64,000 bases of DNA from Pollenia angustigena. Its lineage: Eukaryota > Arthropoda > Insecta > Diptera > Polleniidae. The notes below the pieces were generated by a model. That model did not search any database. It worked only from the letters and a program-made list of their open reading frames with translations, and had not been told where the DNA came from. How positions within the stretch are numbered: the first letter of the stretch is position 1; each line of letters begins with the position of its first letter. The position numbers were made by a program, and so were the translations under genes. The stretch covers positions 250,630,830-250,694,829 of the forward strand of contig OV884057.1 of assembly GCA_930367215.1 (NCBI GenBank). The letters are read 5' to 3'. Positions 8,670-18,954 of this stretch are shown piece after piece.

Positions 8670-10183
8670 GGTTTGTTAAGTACAGCTTGCAATAACATCG
8701 ATTGCATTCTAAGCATTTCCTGCTTCATATTACCCATTGTGTTCGTAAAATTATTTACTGTTTGCACTAATGTTTCCATGGTTTTTTCTAAACGACTTAA
8801 ATTAGAAAATTGAGTTTCATCATTACTTGGCGATGCACCTTGCATTGGCTCATGGTTTGATTTTAGGACGTTAGCGTAAGAGGTTCTGTTATTACTAGGC
8901 TGGGGGGCTTGAATTGCATTTGTGTTAACCTGATTTGTTACCTGCATTTGAGGGGGATTAGTTTTCGGTCCGACCAACTGCTTGACGATAGTATATACAG
9001 GGCATCCTCTATAATTGGCAGTGTGATTACCGCCACAGTTGCTACATTTTTTTACGTTGGGGTCGGTTTTAGACTTGTCGCAAAGAACTGTTCCATGTAA
9101 TTCACCACATACTACGCAAACAGGGGGTAAGTAGCAGTATGCCTTAGTATGGCCAAATTCCTGGCAGTTTAGACATTGAACAGGACCATTTCTTTTGTGA
9201 GGCTCCTCAATAGTTACCCTTCTGTACAGAATATATTTCAAATTATAAATTGGATGCGTTTCATTTTTTTTGAGCTTAACGTCGCCGGGTTCAAGCTCCA
9301 CTCGAAATAGTGGTTGGGGATTTTTTTCCCTATTTTTGATATTTGTTACGTTTTTGATTTTAAAGCCCTTCTCTTCCAAAAAAGCTTTAATTTCCCCTGG
9401 GTCTACGCATGAGTCTATGCCCTTGATTACTTCCTGAAGACCTTTACTGCTCTTCAGTTGATACGTATAAAAGTTTTTATTCAGAGTCTCAAATCTTGTA
9501 ATTACCTTTCGAAAATCATCCTCGTGATTCACCTGTATTTTAGTCTCGTTAATGATACCGCGCTTTATTGCAGCTACATAAAAGGAATTTTCTCCTATCA
9601 CCGAAATTAAACTTTTTATTAACTCATTAGAGTTTTGCTCTCTAAGGTATATCGGGGGTGGCTTATACGATTTAATGACGTTTGGTGCTTCAGAGGATTC
9701 ATCCTCCAGAATCCCGAAACGATTTTGTGTATTTATTTTATCAAAAGATGGTACTTTTGAGGCCGAAGCAACTGCTGCAGAGGTAGGGCTGCGTCCCCGT
9801 TTAAGCACTGTTATGTACCTGTCCATACCAACTTGTACTGTAGGCTTTTGACAACTTTTTACAGGGGGGTTTTCCATTGCATTTGTGTTTAAGTTCATGG
9901 TATCATTGCCCCCTAAATTTGTTTTTGACGTCACGGCAATACTTGCTGGCCTGGCAACACTTGTCACCAAATCTTGTTGTAGTTTTTTTAATGAGTCACT
10001 ATCCACCGTTTGTGTAAATACCGAGGGTGAGAGGGAACGTGTTCGAGTAATTGGCTTAGCCGTTAGGTAGTTAATATTGTTTTGTTTTGTTTTATTTATT
10101 TCTGCATTATTTTCATTTGCATTAACTAAAACGTAAACGTTTCTTTCATTTTGTCTTAGTGTTGTTTCACTGTTTGTACTCAT
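8666..10183 (-). CDS. LINE-A ORF1: gag-like RNA-binding protein with three zinc knuckles
   Basis: This is a 505-codon ORF, intact. ORF1 proteins of jockey elements bind the element RNA and help form the ribonucleoprotein that is imported for transposition. Residues 200-330 have the look of the RRM-like domain preceding the knuckles in jockey ORF1s. Three CCHC knuckles follow: CLNCQEFGHTKAYC (337-350), CVVCGELHGTVLC (356-368) and CSNCGGNHTANYRGC (380-394). The N-terminal 150 residues are low-complexity and polar, rich in N, S and T, and the C-terminus (about 460-500) is a probable coiled coil. The ATG at 10183 is the first in frame. The stop TGA overlaps the ORF2 start, which points to coupled translation (inference). 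Confidence 0.92.
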   Translation of the reverse strand: MSTNSETTLRQNERNVYVLVNANENNAEINKTKQNNINYLTAKPITRTRSLSPSVFTQTVDSDSLKKLQQDLVTSVARPASIAVTSKTNLGGNDTMNLNTNAMENPPVKSCQKPTVQVGMDRYITVLKRGRSPTSAAVASASKVPSFDKINTQNRFGILEDESSEAPNVIKSYKPPPIYLREQNSNELIKSLISVIGENSFYVAAIKRGIINETKIQVNHEDDFRKVITRFETLNKNFYTYQLKSSKGLQEVIKGIDSCVDPGEIKAFLEEKGFKIKNVTNIKNREKNPQPLFRVELEPGDVKLKKNETHPIYNLKYILYRRVTIEEPHKRNGPVQCLNCQEFGHTKAYCYLPPVCVVCGELHGTVLCDKSKTDPNVKKCSNCGGNHTANYRGCPVYTIVKQLVGPKTNPPQMQVTNQVNTNAIQAPQPSNNRTSYANVLKSNHEPMQGASPSNDETQFSNLSRLEKTMETLVQTVNNFTNTMGNMKQEMLRMQSMLLQAVLNKP

Positions 10184-10317
10184 GCAAAGAGTTGTTTTTG
10201 TTTTTCACCGTTTTGCTTTGCTTTAATATTTTTATTATTTATTGTATTTTACAACAACAAAAGAAAAACCAGAATTTAAATGTTTTGTTCAGAATATGTA
10301 TACACATGTATGAACAT

Positions 10318-11930
10318 TAGAGTTGTCAATTATTCGCATTTCAACTTTGTTCGAATAATTCAAATAATTGTTTTTGTTCGTTCGATCAAACGATTAAATC
10401 TATTAAATTATTCGATTAATCGATGAGAATAACGAATAAAAAAATATTAAAAATTAGTTTTACAAAAAAATAAAGTATTTTTAAGAATGGACGAATGTAC
10501 TATTCATCTATAAATATAGAAAGTCTTCCATTTTCTTCTTTATTTTTATTAAAATCTGCTATGAATTATTCTTTTTTTTAAACGTACAACTTTTCATCTT
10601 AACTCCATATGGTTGTATTACTTAGAGCCACTTTTTGGGATAGAGATTAGCGATTAAATTAACTTTAATCTCTGTATTTACTTTTTGAGTTGTATTTGCT
10701 TAACTTTTTTTTGCTAGTTTAAGCGGCAAACGGTGGTGGCTTAAACCTTAACTTAAACTGTCAACATACACATGTTTACCATAAAGAACTTTTGCAAAAG
10801 TATAAACAAAAATACATTTTAAAACATTGCTTAGCACTTTTATATAATTTTTCCATTCTATATTTTTTCTTTAATATATTTTTTCTTTAAACATAAAAAA
10901 TTTCTACATTGTTAAACAATATTAAATCCGCGCATTTTCTTCTTCTTTTTTGAAAACATCCATATTGCTTGATAAAAAGTTGACATTTGCAAAAAAATGT
11001 TGCCATTTATTTGTGCTCAGTATGGTAGCACTACATGGTTTAAGCCACCACCCAAAAATATCAAATTCAATTAATACAAGATTAACTTAATTCTCAGATT
11101 AGCTAATTATAGAATTAAATTCACTTTAATCTCAAACCCAAAAAGTGGCTCTTAAAGGCATTGTAAAACAATTAATTCCATTATAATCCGATATTAGTTT
11201 GGCGTTTGCAGACCTGCCATCTTCAGCTAAACTTTTGCATACAGTTTCTTCCATAAAGCAACCGCTGTCTTTCTTTATGTATTTTTCAATTGGACCAAGT
11301 TCGAAATTTTTTGATGTCGTTGGATTATCTTCCACTACATCATTTTCAATGTAATATTGTGACACTTACGCAAATTGTAAAAATATATATAATTTAAAAA
11401 AAGAATAATACAATAACAACCTTTTCTACTTTCATGATATGATTTGTTTATGTAAATCAATTCTTTATTTTTTATCTTTTTGTTTATTTCTAAGTTTTTC
11501 ACCCAAAATTGAAAAACTTCCTTTCATGAAATTTTTTAACGTTTGATTTAAAAATAAAACAGTTGATACAAATTTTTGTCAAAGATATGTTCAATAAGAA
11601 CATAAAATACATTTTTGAAACACTATGAGTACTCAACAGGATTTTTGCTTAATAAACATTAAGATTAATTACAGTCCGGGCTATGGCTACAATATTTTTT
11701 AGCTCTCGTACATTTTGTATAAAATCACTAAAAACGTATGAGAAGAAATCAATTTCTATGCTTTTATTTAATTTATTTAAAAAAAAAAAAAAACAAAATT
11801 GTTCGATTAATCGACATTAAATAATCGATTTATTCGTTATTCGAAAATCGCAATTTTAAAATTATTCGAACAAGAGTTTGGTTTTGTTTGATCGATTAAT
11901 CGAATTATTCTTAATCGGTTGACAACTCTA
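10318..11930. mobile_element. Non-autonomous hAT element in the LINE-A 5' UTR
   Basis: Ends TAGAGTTGTCAA and TTGACAACTCTA are inverted, and the flanks are a perfect 8-bp direct repeat ATGAACAT (10310-10317, 11931-11938), diagnostic of hAT. Subterminal regions repeat CGATTAATCGAATTATTCG-like motifs on both sides. Inside there is a Harbinger-type MITE (10625-11151) and a 77-codon ORF (11132-11365, minus) that I could not assign. The ORF crosses the MITE end and is at best a transposase remnant. Confidence 0.9.
10625..11151. mobile_element. Harbinger-type MITE nested in the hAT
   Basis: Ends GAGCCACTTTTTGGG and CCCAAAAAGTGGCTC are perfect inverted repeats flanked by TTA on both sides (10622-10624, 11152-11154). 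A second inverted pair GTGGTGGCTTAAAC / GTTTAAGCCACCAC lies inside (about 10731 and 11037). It is non-coding and 527 bp. Confidence 0.88.
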
Positions 11931-12173
11931 ATGAACATTCATACGTACATATATATTTTTACTGATTTATTTTATTTAATTTGATCGTTTTAAATTGTTC
12001 ACTATTATGTTAAATAATTTAATTAACAAAATATATTATTTTGTTTTTTTTTTAAGCGTCCATTCGCTGCTTAGATTACAAAATCAAATGTGATTAATTA
12101 ATAGTTCAAATCGTATGCGGGGCTAAAATACACGTCTGTATCACAACAAAGCACAAACCGTTAAAGTAAGCGT

Positions 12174-12550
12174 GGTAAATTTTTCTTTCGATGAAAACTT
12201 AAAATGGATTAATACGAACATTTGAAAGAAAAATTTGTCAAATCGATGGAGCCGTTTTTTGATTTAAGGTAATTCGAAAAAGGTGGGCGGGGCAAAATTT
12301 TCTTTTCGTATAAATCTAAGTTCGACCATGGCGATCATTTTAAAGAAAAAATTGTCCAAATTATATAGATGTCATTGGTGGTGCAATATGAAAATTGGAT
12401 TTTGCCACGCCCCTCCGCCCGCAGACCGAAAATCAAACTTAACAGTGTCACCCGCCTGAATATTCTGAAGATTCCCTGAAAATTTCATCAAAATCGGCCC
12501 AGCCGTTTTGAAGTCCACACGTTACATGTTTTATATACAGTAGTTTTGAC
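12174..12550 (-). mobile_element. Helitron-like fragment, right half of the LINE-A target
   Basis: 12228-12360 matches the repeat at 5635-5843. 12376-12550 matches 25962-26120 closely (ACGCCCCTCCG, GTCACCCGCCTGAATATTCT, AAAATCGGCCCAGCCGTTTT). In the minus sense this reads GGACTTCAAAACGGCTGGGC followed by CGATTTTGATGAAATTTTC, a module typical of Helitron 5' regions in insects. It is a fragment with no coding content. Confidence 0.55.
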
Positions 12551-12647
12551 TTAGCTGCACAATCTCCTCTGCACGATTTTTTGTGCAGGAAAATCAAAAA
12601 TGCAGTTATATTAAATGAATTTACCTGCCTTAATGAGCAGGTACACA

Positions 12648-13157
12648 ATTTTTTAATTGTAGACCATTCCTTGCACGGGAAAACACGTGCTGATTCCTAT
12701 GAGAAATTCTTCCATAACGCAGCGAAAAACGCTTATAATAATCGTAAAGGGAATCGTTTATAATATATGTATGCAGAGATTATGAGACTCATGTAGGTAT
12801 TATTTCACAACTCGTGAAATGCTCAGCCGTATGACTGAGATAAATAAGGGCATCAAGTGTATTTTTCATGCCAAAACTTCTAATTTTAATACAATTTCTA
12901 TAAAACAAACCTTAAGGTCGCGAAATCAACACCATCCTGTCGAAAAACCTTTTTTACAGATCCTTAGGCCAGTTTGTTTTACTAAAATTGTATAGCAAAT
13001 AGCATTTTCATACTTCAAAAACGGTCTCATTTAGGTAGCTCAGTAATTGTTATACGACTCTTACAGAGAGTCCCAAAAGGTTCATTCCAAGATTTAAAAA
13101 CGACCGTTTCAAAAATAAATAATAAATTAAAAAAAAGATTTAGATGTTTTTTAGATG
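12648..13157. repeat. Dispersed ~500-bp repeat, copy A
   Basis: This matches 17483-17960 in inverted orientation over most of its length, for example AACACCATCCTGT, GGTCGCGAAATCAACACC, ACAGATCCTTAGGCC and the palindrome GACTCTTACAGAGAGTC. Identity by eye is roughly 75-80%. Copy B lies inside the hAT at 13745-18330 while this copy lies outside it, so the pair are independent insertions and not one element's ends. A short hairpin TCTGCACGATTTTTTGTGCAG sits just outside at about 12569. Confidence 0.75.
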
Positions 13158-13176
13158 CACTCTAACTTGTTATTTT

Positions 13177-13551
13177 TTAAACTTCTTTTGGGTTAAACGT
13201 TTTGTTACTAATAAAATCTATAAAAAAGTAAAAACTTGAACAGAATCCAATCATGCTTAAGGCGAGACCAACGAGAAAAGTAAACGCAAAAATATTTCCA
13301 TATTTTGTATAATAAACTGCTAAACCATGAATATTAATGCCAACCAAATAAAAATACAATAGACAATACGCCCTTTTGGACACTAAAATCGTAAAATCTG
13401 GCAACCGTGCTTGCGTAAAGTGATTTATTTGTCCCTTTAGTAGAAATTTCCGCTTCTTGTGGCAATTAAACGTTTTCTGTAATCCGCTTCCAGGTGGAAC
13501 ATTGTGATACAGGAAATTCACAAAAGCTCTAAAGCTATATAGCACAACCAC
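13177..13551 (-). CDS. Hypothetical hydrophobic protein, possible host gene exon
   Basis: This is a 124-codon ORF from ATG at 13551 to TAA at 13177. It is unusual here in having balanced amino-acid use rather than poly-F/K/N. Residues 1-60 are mixed, with VPPGSGLQKTF and a basic patch CHKKRKF. Residues 62-80 and 88-115 form two strongly hydrophobic stretches (AYCLLYFYLVGINIHG; FAFTFLVGLALSMIGF) that look like membrane helices. I do not recognise it with confidence. The PP...KR..FY layout faintly recalls the N-terminus of polyprenol reductase (SRD5A3-like) proteins, but this is a guess. A TTACAG lies in frame before residue 26, so the true exon could start there. No partner exon was found in the window, so it may be a captured fragment or chance. 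Confidence 0.3.
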   Translation of the reverse strand: MVVLYSFRAFVNFLYHNVPPGSGLQKTFNCHKKRKFLLKGQINHFTQARLPDFTILVSKRAYCLLYFYLVGINIHGLAVYYTKYGNIFAFTFLVGLALSMIGFCSSFYFFIDFISNKTFNPKEV

Positions 13552-13965
13552 AAAGTGTTAATATTTTAAGTAGCAGAGGGCGCTTTTTGTGCAAAGAAGG
13601 TTTGAATATTTGCTAATTGTTAATGTATGTAATGGGAGATGGTTTGCAACAAGGCTTTTTAGGCATCCAACGAAATTTGGAAGCATATAGAGTAAGAACA
13701 GTTTCTTTGGGATACTAAAGAAATAAGAACAATGAAGTGTCCTTCAGTGATGGAAAATTGAAAAATTGAGATGGTACTGAACACCAAGCAAAGGAGTAGT
13801 TTTGTCAATATTTTGGTACTTTTTTCAAACATATTTTTATTGAAAAACAAACTTGAAAATAATAAACAAAAATACACAAAGTTAAAAAACTAATCAATTT
13901 TAATAACAAAAATATAAAATATTTTGGTTAAGAAACTAAAAATAATTCAATTTTTGAAATAAACA

Positions 13966-15328
13966 TCTATATCTATATATATAAAAGAGTTGCGTGAGTG
14001 ACTGACTCATTCATCATCGCCCAGTCCCAACCGCTGACCCTAGAAACTTGAAATTTGAACTAGCGATTGCTCACTCTACAAATCGATCCACTAAGACGGG
14101 ATTTTTCGAAATACGAATGTTTAGGGGGTAAAAACGGGAAAATTCCGTCACCTTATATCTCAAAAACTAAAAGAGATGCAAAATAAAGGTAATACTTGTC
14201 GTTGTTCTTTAGAAAAATAAACCGACAGGTGTCTGGTCCTTTTTTGATATTCGGCCCTATTAGGGAGTAAACGGGTAAAATCTGAATTTTAGTACTTTTT
14301 TGCCATCTTTTGAACCAATAAACAAAGAAACAAAGTTTATACCACATTCGAAACTTATGGTGTTTTCTTTTCTGGCAACAATGTTCCATATATGCTACCA
14401 TTCGTGCGGGTTTTTGATCCATTCTAAAAATATATGCAAAAATGTGAGAAGTTGTCGTTTTCCTTTCTAAACATGTTGCAGCAATAAATGGCAAATTTGT
14501 TCCATTTCTTACCCGCAGTTATAACTGAGTGTGAGATAATACCCTTTTTTGCATCTGCGTAAAGTACTGTTTTATGCCAGCAAGTATTTTTTTTCTTGTG
14601 TTTGCGGACAATTTGCGTTATATAGTGATTTTTAGTTATATTGTGATGGATATAAAAACTTTTTGTTTTTCGTTTGTTTTACTTTTATTATATTTTTTTT
14701 TCCCAAAATTTTTAACAACAACTGACATTTATTATTGAAAATCAATGCTGTTTACGCATTGCTACAAGCGTGGTGAATATCGCTTTAAGTACAAACTTTG
14801 TATTCAATATTTAACACGCTAAATACACATTAGTGTTGAGTGTAAAACGTAGCTATTATTCTGTTCCATTGTAATTTAGAAAAATGTATCACTTTGGAAG
14901 GGTTCGTGTAACCTAATAAATATGTTACACAACTATAATGCATCATTATTTTTTAGAAAAGAAAACACCATTAAAAAAAAAATACGTATAATAATTTGGT
15001 ACTTTTTCGAAATTCGAACATTTAATCGTAAATATTTTTGGTACTTTTTTTTACAAAACATTTTCCTCCATTCATTGACATATTCGTACTAAATTACTGG
15101 CAACCACCACAATACTGAAATTTTTGATACTTTAATGGGGGAAAAATATAGTACCCAAAAAATGAAATACAGGCAATTTGAAATTTTTCTTAAGCTTTTT
15201 GGTTCTACTAAAGTAGCGAGTTAAATGTTAGAATTTAAACAAGTTTAAAACTAGAAAAATTAACTTTGGCATAAAAATATGTCCACGAAGAAAAAGGAGA
15301 CGCTAACGAAGTAGCGGGTGTATGCTAG
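13966..15328 (+). mobile_element. Non-autonomous Helitron
   Basis: The 5' end is TCTATATCTATATATATAAA, the typical TC-plus-TA-rich start. The 3' end has a short hairpin CGCTA-ACGAAG-TAGCG followed by GGGTGTATGCTAG and a host T, fitting the CTRR-T terminus of Helitrons. No Rep or helicase coding was seen. A 113-codon minus-strand ORF at 14153-14494 has no recognisable domain and is probably fortuitous. The early part (GTGAGTGACTGACTCATTCA) is a common insect Helitron motif by recollection. Confidence 0.7.
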
Positions 15329-15341
15329 TATCTATATATAG

Positions 15342-15583
15342 ATCGGCTAAGGCAAAACAGTTAAGAACACTTTCCTCCTCTGTATGTCAACCGATTTGAA
15401 CAAAATATACACCATTTAAGAGGTATTTACTCAAAGAAGTGCACAATGTATATTTTATTTAAATCTGTTCAATAATTTCAGAGTTACATAAATCGGCTAA
15501 GGCAAAACAGTTAAGAACCCTTTCCACCTCTGTATGTCAACCGATTTGAACAAAATATACGCCATTTGAGAGGTATTTACTCA
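15342..15583. repeat. Two direct repeats, 148-bp period
   Basis: ATCGGCTAAGGCAAAACAGT and the next ~75 bp (to GAGGTATTTACTCA) occur at 15342 and again at about 15490, nearly identical. A third, weaker version (GGCAAAACAGTTCAGAAC) is at about 16690. These are probably Helitron-type internal repeats. Confidence 0.75.
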
Positions 15584-15589
15584 TTATTT

Positions 15590-16077
15590 TTATTATTCTG
15601 TTTACGTGATCTTCATTGGAGTTACTCGACAAACTTTCCTTCCTATGCTAGAAGACTGGCATTAATAAAATTACCATCGCTCAAAAGTCGTCGTACAATG
15701 TTAAATAATTCTTTTATGGTTAATCTTATTAATGGTAATGTTTGTTGTGATTTTCTGTAGAGTCTGCTAAATTTAATATACCTTGTCGCAATACGCGTCA
15801 TTATAATCTGCTTTTTGTTAAATTTTTTTAGAGAAAATTACGCTATTGCTGATCCTTTTTCGAGGTTATGTAGACAATTTAATTCTATGTCACAATTTGT
15901 TGATTTTGCTTATTGTTTTTCTTTATTCGTAAATTTTTATGTACTACGTATATTCTGTAAATTTGTAGTATATTTTAAAATGCATATTGTTATTCATTAA
16001 TTTTAAGTCAATATTGTTATTAGTCAGTAAGGATAATATCCATTGATTAAATAAATAAATAAATAAATATGCCCTAA
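15590..16077 (+). pseudogene. 3' end of a broken LINE (RT C-terminal region)
   Basis: The plus-strand translation contains LRDLHWSYSTNFPSYARRL, LPSLKSRRTML and NLINGNVCCDFL. After a frameshift comes ESAKFNIPCRNTRHYN, and after another RENYAIADPFSRLCRQFN. These are the conserved blocks of the region after the RT domain in jockey/I/Loa-type LINEs (L-L-sLe-RR, RR-TRHYN, P--RlcreyN). At least two frameshifts and a stop make it dead. The 3' end is an (ATAA)n tail at about 16055-16077, as in such LINEs. It belongs to a different family from LINE-A and LINE-B. No target duplication was found. Confidence 0.75.
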
Positions 16078-16779
16078 AATAAAAAATTGTGTCCTCTTTT
16101 CCCTACGGTTGAAATTTTCCGAAAAAAAAATCCCTAGAAAAGGGGAAATCCCCTTATGTTGGCATCACTGAATGTGGGTGTATTCTTTCAAATAACAAAC
16201 AAAAGTCCGACGATTTTCACCGATCGCTTAAAAAAAGTCACAAAAATTGCAGTGCAGGTTTGTGATAAAATCTGCTGCATACATCCAGGCTTGAACATTT
16301 TTTTGCACTTATCAATTATAATTCTCCACAAATTTATTTTTACCGGCAAAACTGTTGATTATAAAGAAAAACGTTATATGAACGGATTAAAGAAATTGTA
16401 ATTCTAAATTTTTTTGAGTTTGTTTTAGCAAAATCGGACAAGTGGTTCTCGAGTTATGTTAAACAAAAAAACATCAAGATAAGGAAAAAATTTAAAATGT
16501 CATAAAAAAAAAACTGACACATACGAACGCCAAACCCTTTGAGGGTTTTACTATACTGGCCTAGTACCATCACCCTGACTTGGAATTTCTCACCCCCCAG
16601 ATTGGCTGTTGTACTGTGTTATTTGACATTTTTCAAAACCCGGTTTTCGAATATTTCGACTTTATAAATCTTATGTATAAATCATACCAGGCAAAACAGT
16701 TCAGAACGATTTCTTCCTTTGTTTGTCAACCGAACCTCTATGGGGAGAAAAAAGGAGAAATACGGGAAACTTAATTTCT
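16078..16779. other. No gene recognised
   Basis: This is interior of the hAT element. It contains a phrase typical of dispersed Helitron-like repeats (AAAATCGGACAAGTGGTTCT at about 16430-16450). The 60-81-codon ORFs have no recognisable features. Confidence 0.55.
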
Positions 16780-17170
16780 TCTTTTTACTTTTCTATGCTT
16801 CATGTGATAATTTTTAAATTTTCTATAATATTGAACTTAGAAACATAATATTATAGGTGTAGGGTCCTAAGTGAATGATAACATATAAGATAAAATATGT
16901 TGGTACTTTTTGTTTTTCATCTGGAACTTTTTGAATTTTCGTTAATATTCTACCTATAAAGATAAAATTATACATTAAAGTGGGTGAATAAGAACATGAA
17001 AGGGAAGCTTTTTGGTACTTTTTCGTTCAACAGCTGGTACTTTGATTAATTTTCGTTAATATTAGACATATAAACATAAAATTAAACGTGCAACGTCCTG
17101 AGTGGATGACAATATATAAAGAAGACTTTTTGATACTTTTCTGTTTTTCAATTGGTATTTTTTATATTGA
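16780..17170. repeat. About three tandem ~115-bp repeats
   Basis: The block TTTTCGTTAATATT followed by TATAAA-ATAAAATTA recurs at about 16936 and 17051, with a diverged version near 16810. Each unit also has one or two GGTACTTTTT or GATACTTTT motifs. It lies within the hAT and probably represents subterminal repeats that act as transposase-binding sites (inference). Confidence 0.6.
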
Positions 17171-17482
17171 AGATAAAATATGGATCGGAGGTTGGTCCCT
17201 CGCCAAATCGATCCAATTTGAAGGAAAAAATAAATGCTCGAAACAAATTAATTCATATGTACTTAGATGAATTATGTTTTCTTCATATTTACATACAAAT
17301 TTATGGTCGAATTTTGACCATTAGGCGAACACTAGTTTATGTAAATTTACATACATACTATGTATTTGCTTATGATTTAATATATATAACCCAGCTAGCA
17401 TAGGCTGTTTGTTAGACGATTATGTTTAATATACAACTCCTAAAAGAATCTTCTGATGATTATCTGATTAGTAACAAAAACA

Positions 17483-17960
17483 TCTAATTTTTTATTTATT
17501 ACTTTTTTATTCATTTTTTGACACGCTCGTCTTTTTATCTTGGAATGACCCTTTTGCGACTCTCTGTAAGAGTCATATAACAATTACTGAGCTCCCTAAA
17601 TAAGAGCGTTTTTGAAATATGAAAATTCCATTGCCAAAACCATTTCAGTAAAACAAACCGGCCTAAGGATCTGTGAAAAGGATTTTCCAACAGGATGGTG
17701 TTGATTTCGCGACCTTTAGGTTTGTTTTATATAAATTGTATAAAAATTAGAAGTTTTGGCATGTAAAATACGCCTGATGTCCTTCTTTAGGTAGCTCAGT
17801 TATACGGCTAAGCATTTCACGAGTTGTAAAATAATCCCTACATGAGTCTCATACGACTCTTGGCATGTTTTTTGAAAGACTCGTTTGATAATCTCTACAT
17901 AAACAATTCCCTTTATGATTCATATGAGCGTCTTTCGGAATCGTCTACAATTAAAAAATG
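17483..17960. repeat. Dispersed ~500-bp repeat, copy B (inverted)
   Basis: Inverted partner of 12648-13157. Shared blocks include GACTCTCTGTAAGAGTC, GGTGTTGATTTCGCGACC, TAGAAGTTTTGGCATG and TACATGAGTCTCATA. It is internally rich in short palindromes (TACGAC...GTCGTA type). Confidence 0.75.
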
Positions 17961-18121
17961 AGCTCGTCGACGATCAAAAACACTCTTTATGAGAAAATAG
18001 TCTTGAAAGTTTTTAAGTTCTTCTTTTCGGCTTGAGCTATTACAAAAGTAAAAAATTATTTCCTTCATAAATGTATCAATTTTTTTAGGTAGACATAAAT
18101 AAGCTACAGACGAAGCTAAGT

Positions 18122-18240
18122 TTAAAAAATTCCTTTAATACGGCTGCTGGCCTGAACACCACTAAATTGCCCCATCATTACATTGCAATTATCAGCAATT
18201 ATATTGTTTTTCCTCAAAACGTCTTCAATTTTGTCTGTAA
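18122..18240 (-). pseudogene. hAT transposase fragment
   Basis: The minus strand reads TDKIEDVLRKNNI then IADNCNVMMGQFSGVQAS before a stop at 18122. The D-N--VM-G---GVQ pattern matches the central conserved block of hAT transposases (around the second catalytic Asp). Only about 40 residues are conserved and the rest of the ORF upstream is terminal-repeat DNA. It supports the hAT nature of the 13745-18330 element and shows that the element once carried a transposase. Confidence 0.55.
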
Positions 18241-18338
18241 TTCCATAACATAACAAGGAAAGAGTACTAAAACTGACGTGGGGGTACCGTGGTACATTTG
18301 AAATGAAAAAGTACTGAATTTCCATCACTGGTGTCCTT

Positions 18339-18954
18339 TATAAAATAAAAGGTTAAAAGTTAGAAAAACTGTGTTTAAAAAAATTCATAACTTTAAAAAC
18401 GCTAAGAAACATTGCGATCAAAAGAAAAATTAGCTTTTGAGGAAAGATTTTATTTAAAGCAATATCTTAGAAATAAAATTGTTAAAAATATTTCTCTTGT
18501 TGTGCTGAAAAATAAAGTTTTTGATTCAAACAAAATTATTACATCTCTTCTTTTGTTTTGTCGAAAAATTTAACTTTATTTGTACAATATAAATTTTGAT
18601 TACTTTAGCGTCTTATGAATTTCTTTATAGAAGCAAACACAAAACATATTGTTTCTTCTATTGTATGTTTGTTGTATGTATATTGATGAATTTATTTAGG
18701 AAACATACTACATGGAATATTCCATTGTTATTTCAATTCGTTTCAGTTTTCTCACTTTACTCCTCTTTCAATATTTTACGTGACTGTGTTGAATTTTATG
18801 AGGATGTTATACATGCATTCAAACAGTTAATGGTCAATTTATGTGGTTTTTAAAGGAATCTAAAATCGATAAAAGAAAAGCTTTTGAATGACAATAGAAA
18901 TCTGCTCCAAAAATGGAATAAAATAATTAAGAATTTTCACTGAGTTAGTTTTAC
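18339..18954. other. No gene recognised
   Basis: AT-rich sequence between the hAT and the next Helitron. An 85-codon plus-strand ORF (18596-18853) is hydrophobic and F/Y-rich and I cannot assign it. Composition suggests chance. Confidence 0.5.

Larger units (their letters stand above)
5844..12159 (-). mobile_element. Jockey-like LINE-A, near full length, with hAT inserted in its 5' UTR
   Basis: On the minus strand this element has a 5' UTR, ORF1 (8666-10183), ORF2 (6096-8669), a ~225-bp 3' UTR with AATAAA near the end, and a poly-A tail seen as a T run at 5844-5870. It is flanked by a 14-bp direct repeat GTTAAAGTAAGCGT (5831-5844 and 12160-12173), the hallmark of target-primed reverse transcription. 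The hAT at 10318-11930 accounts for 1.6 kb, so the LINE itself is about 4.7 kb. A 5'-truncated relative sits at 58476-59006. The intact ORF1 and almost intact ORF2 suggest recent activity. Confidence 0.93.
13745..18330. mobile_element. 4.6-kb hAT element with nested insertions
   Basis: Ends CAGTGATGGAAAATT (13745) and AATTTCCATCACTG (ending 18330) are inverted, and the flanks carry the perfect 8-bp repeat GTGTCCTT (13737-13744, 18331-18338). Near the right end the minus strand holds a hAT-like transposase remnant (18122-18240). Motifs such as GGTACTTTTT recur near both ends and in the interior. Nested inside are a Helitron (13966-15328), a LINE fragment (15590-16077), tandem repeats (16780-17170) and copy B of a dispersed repeat. 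Confidence 0.85.

Noticed and set aside
12648..17960. The inverted ~500-bp copies as long TIRs of one 5.3-kb transposon
   Set aside because: A hAT with a perfect 8-bp duplication (13745-18330) contains one copy and excludes the other, so they cannot be ends of one element.
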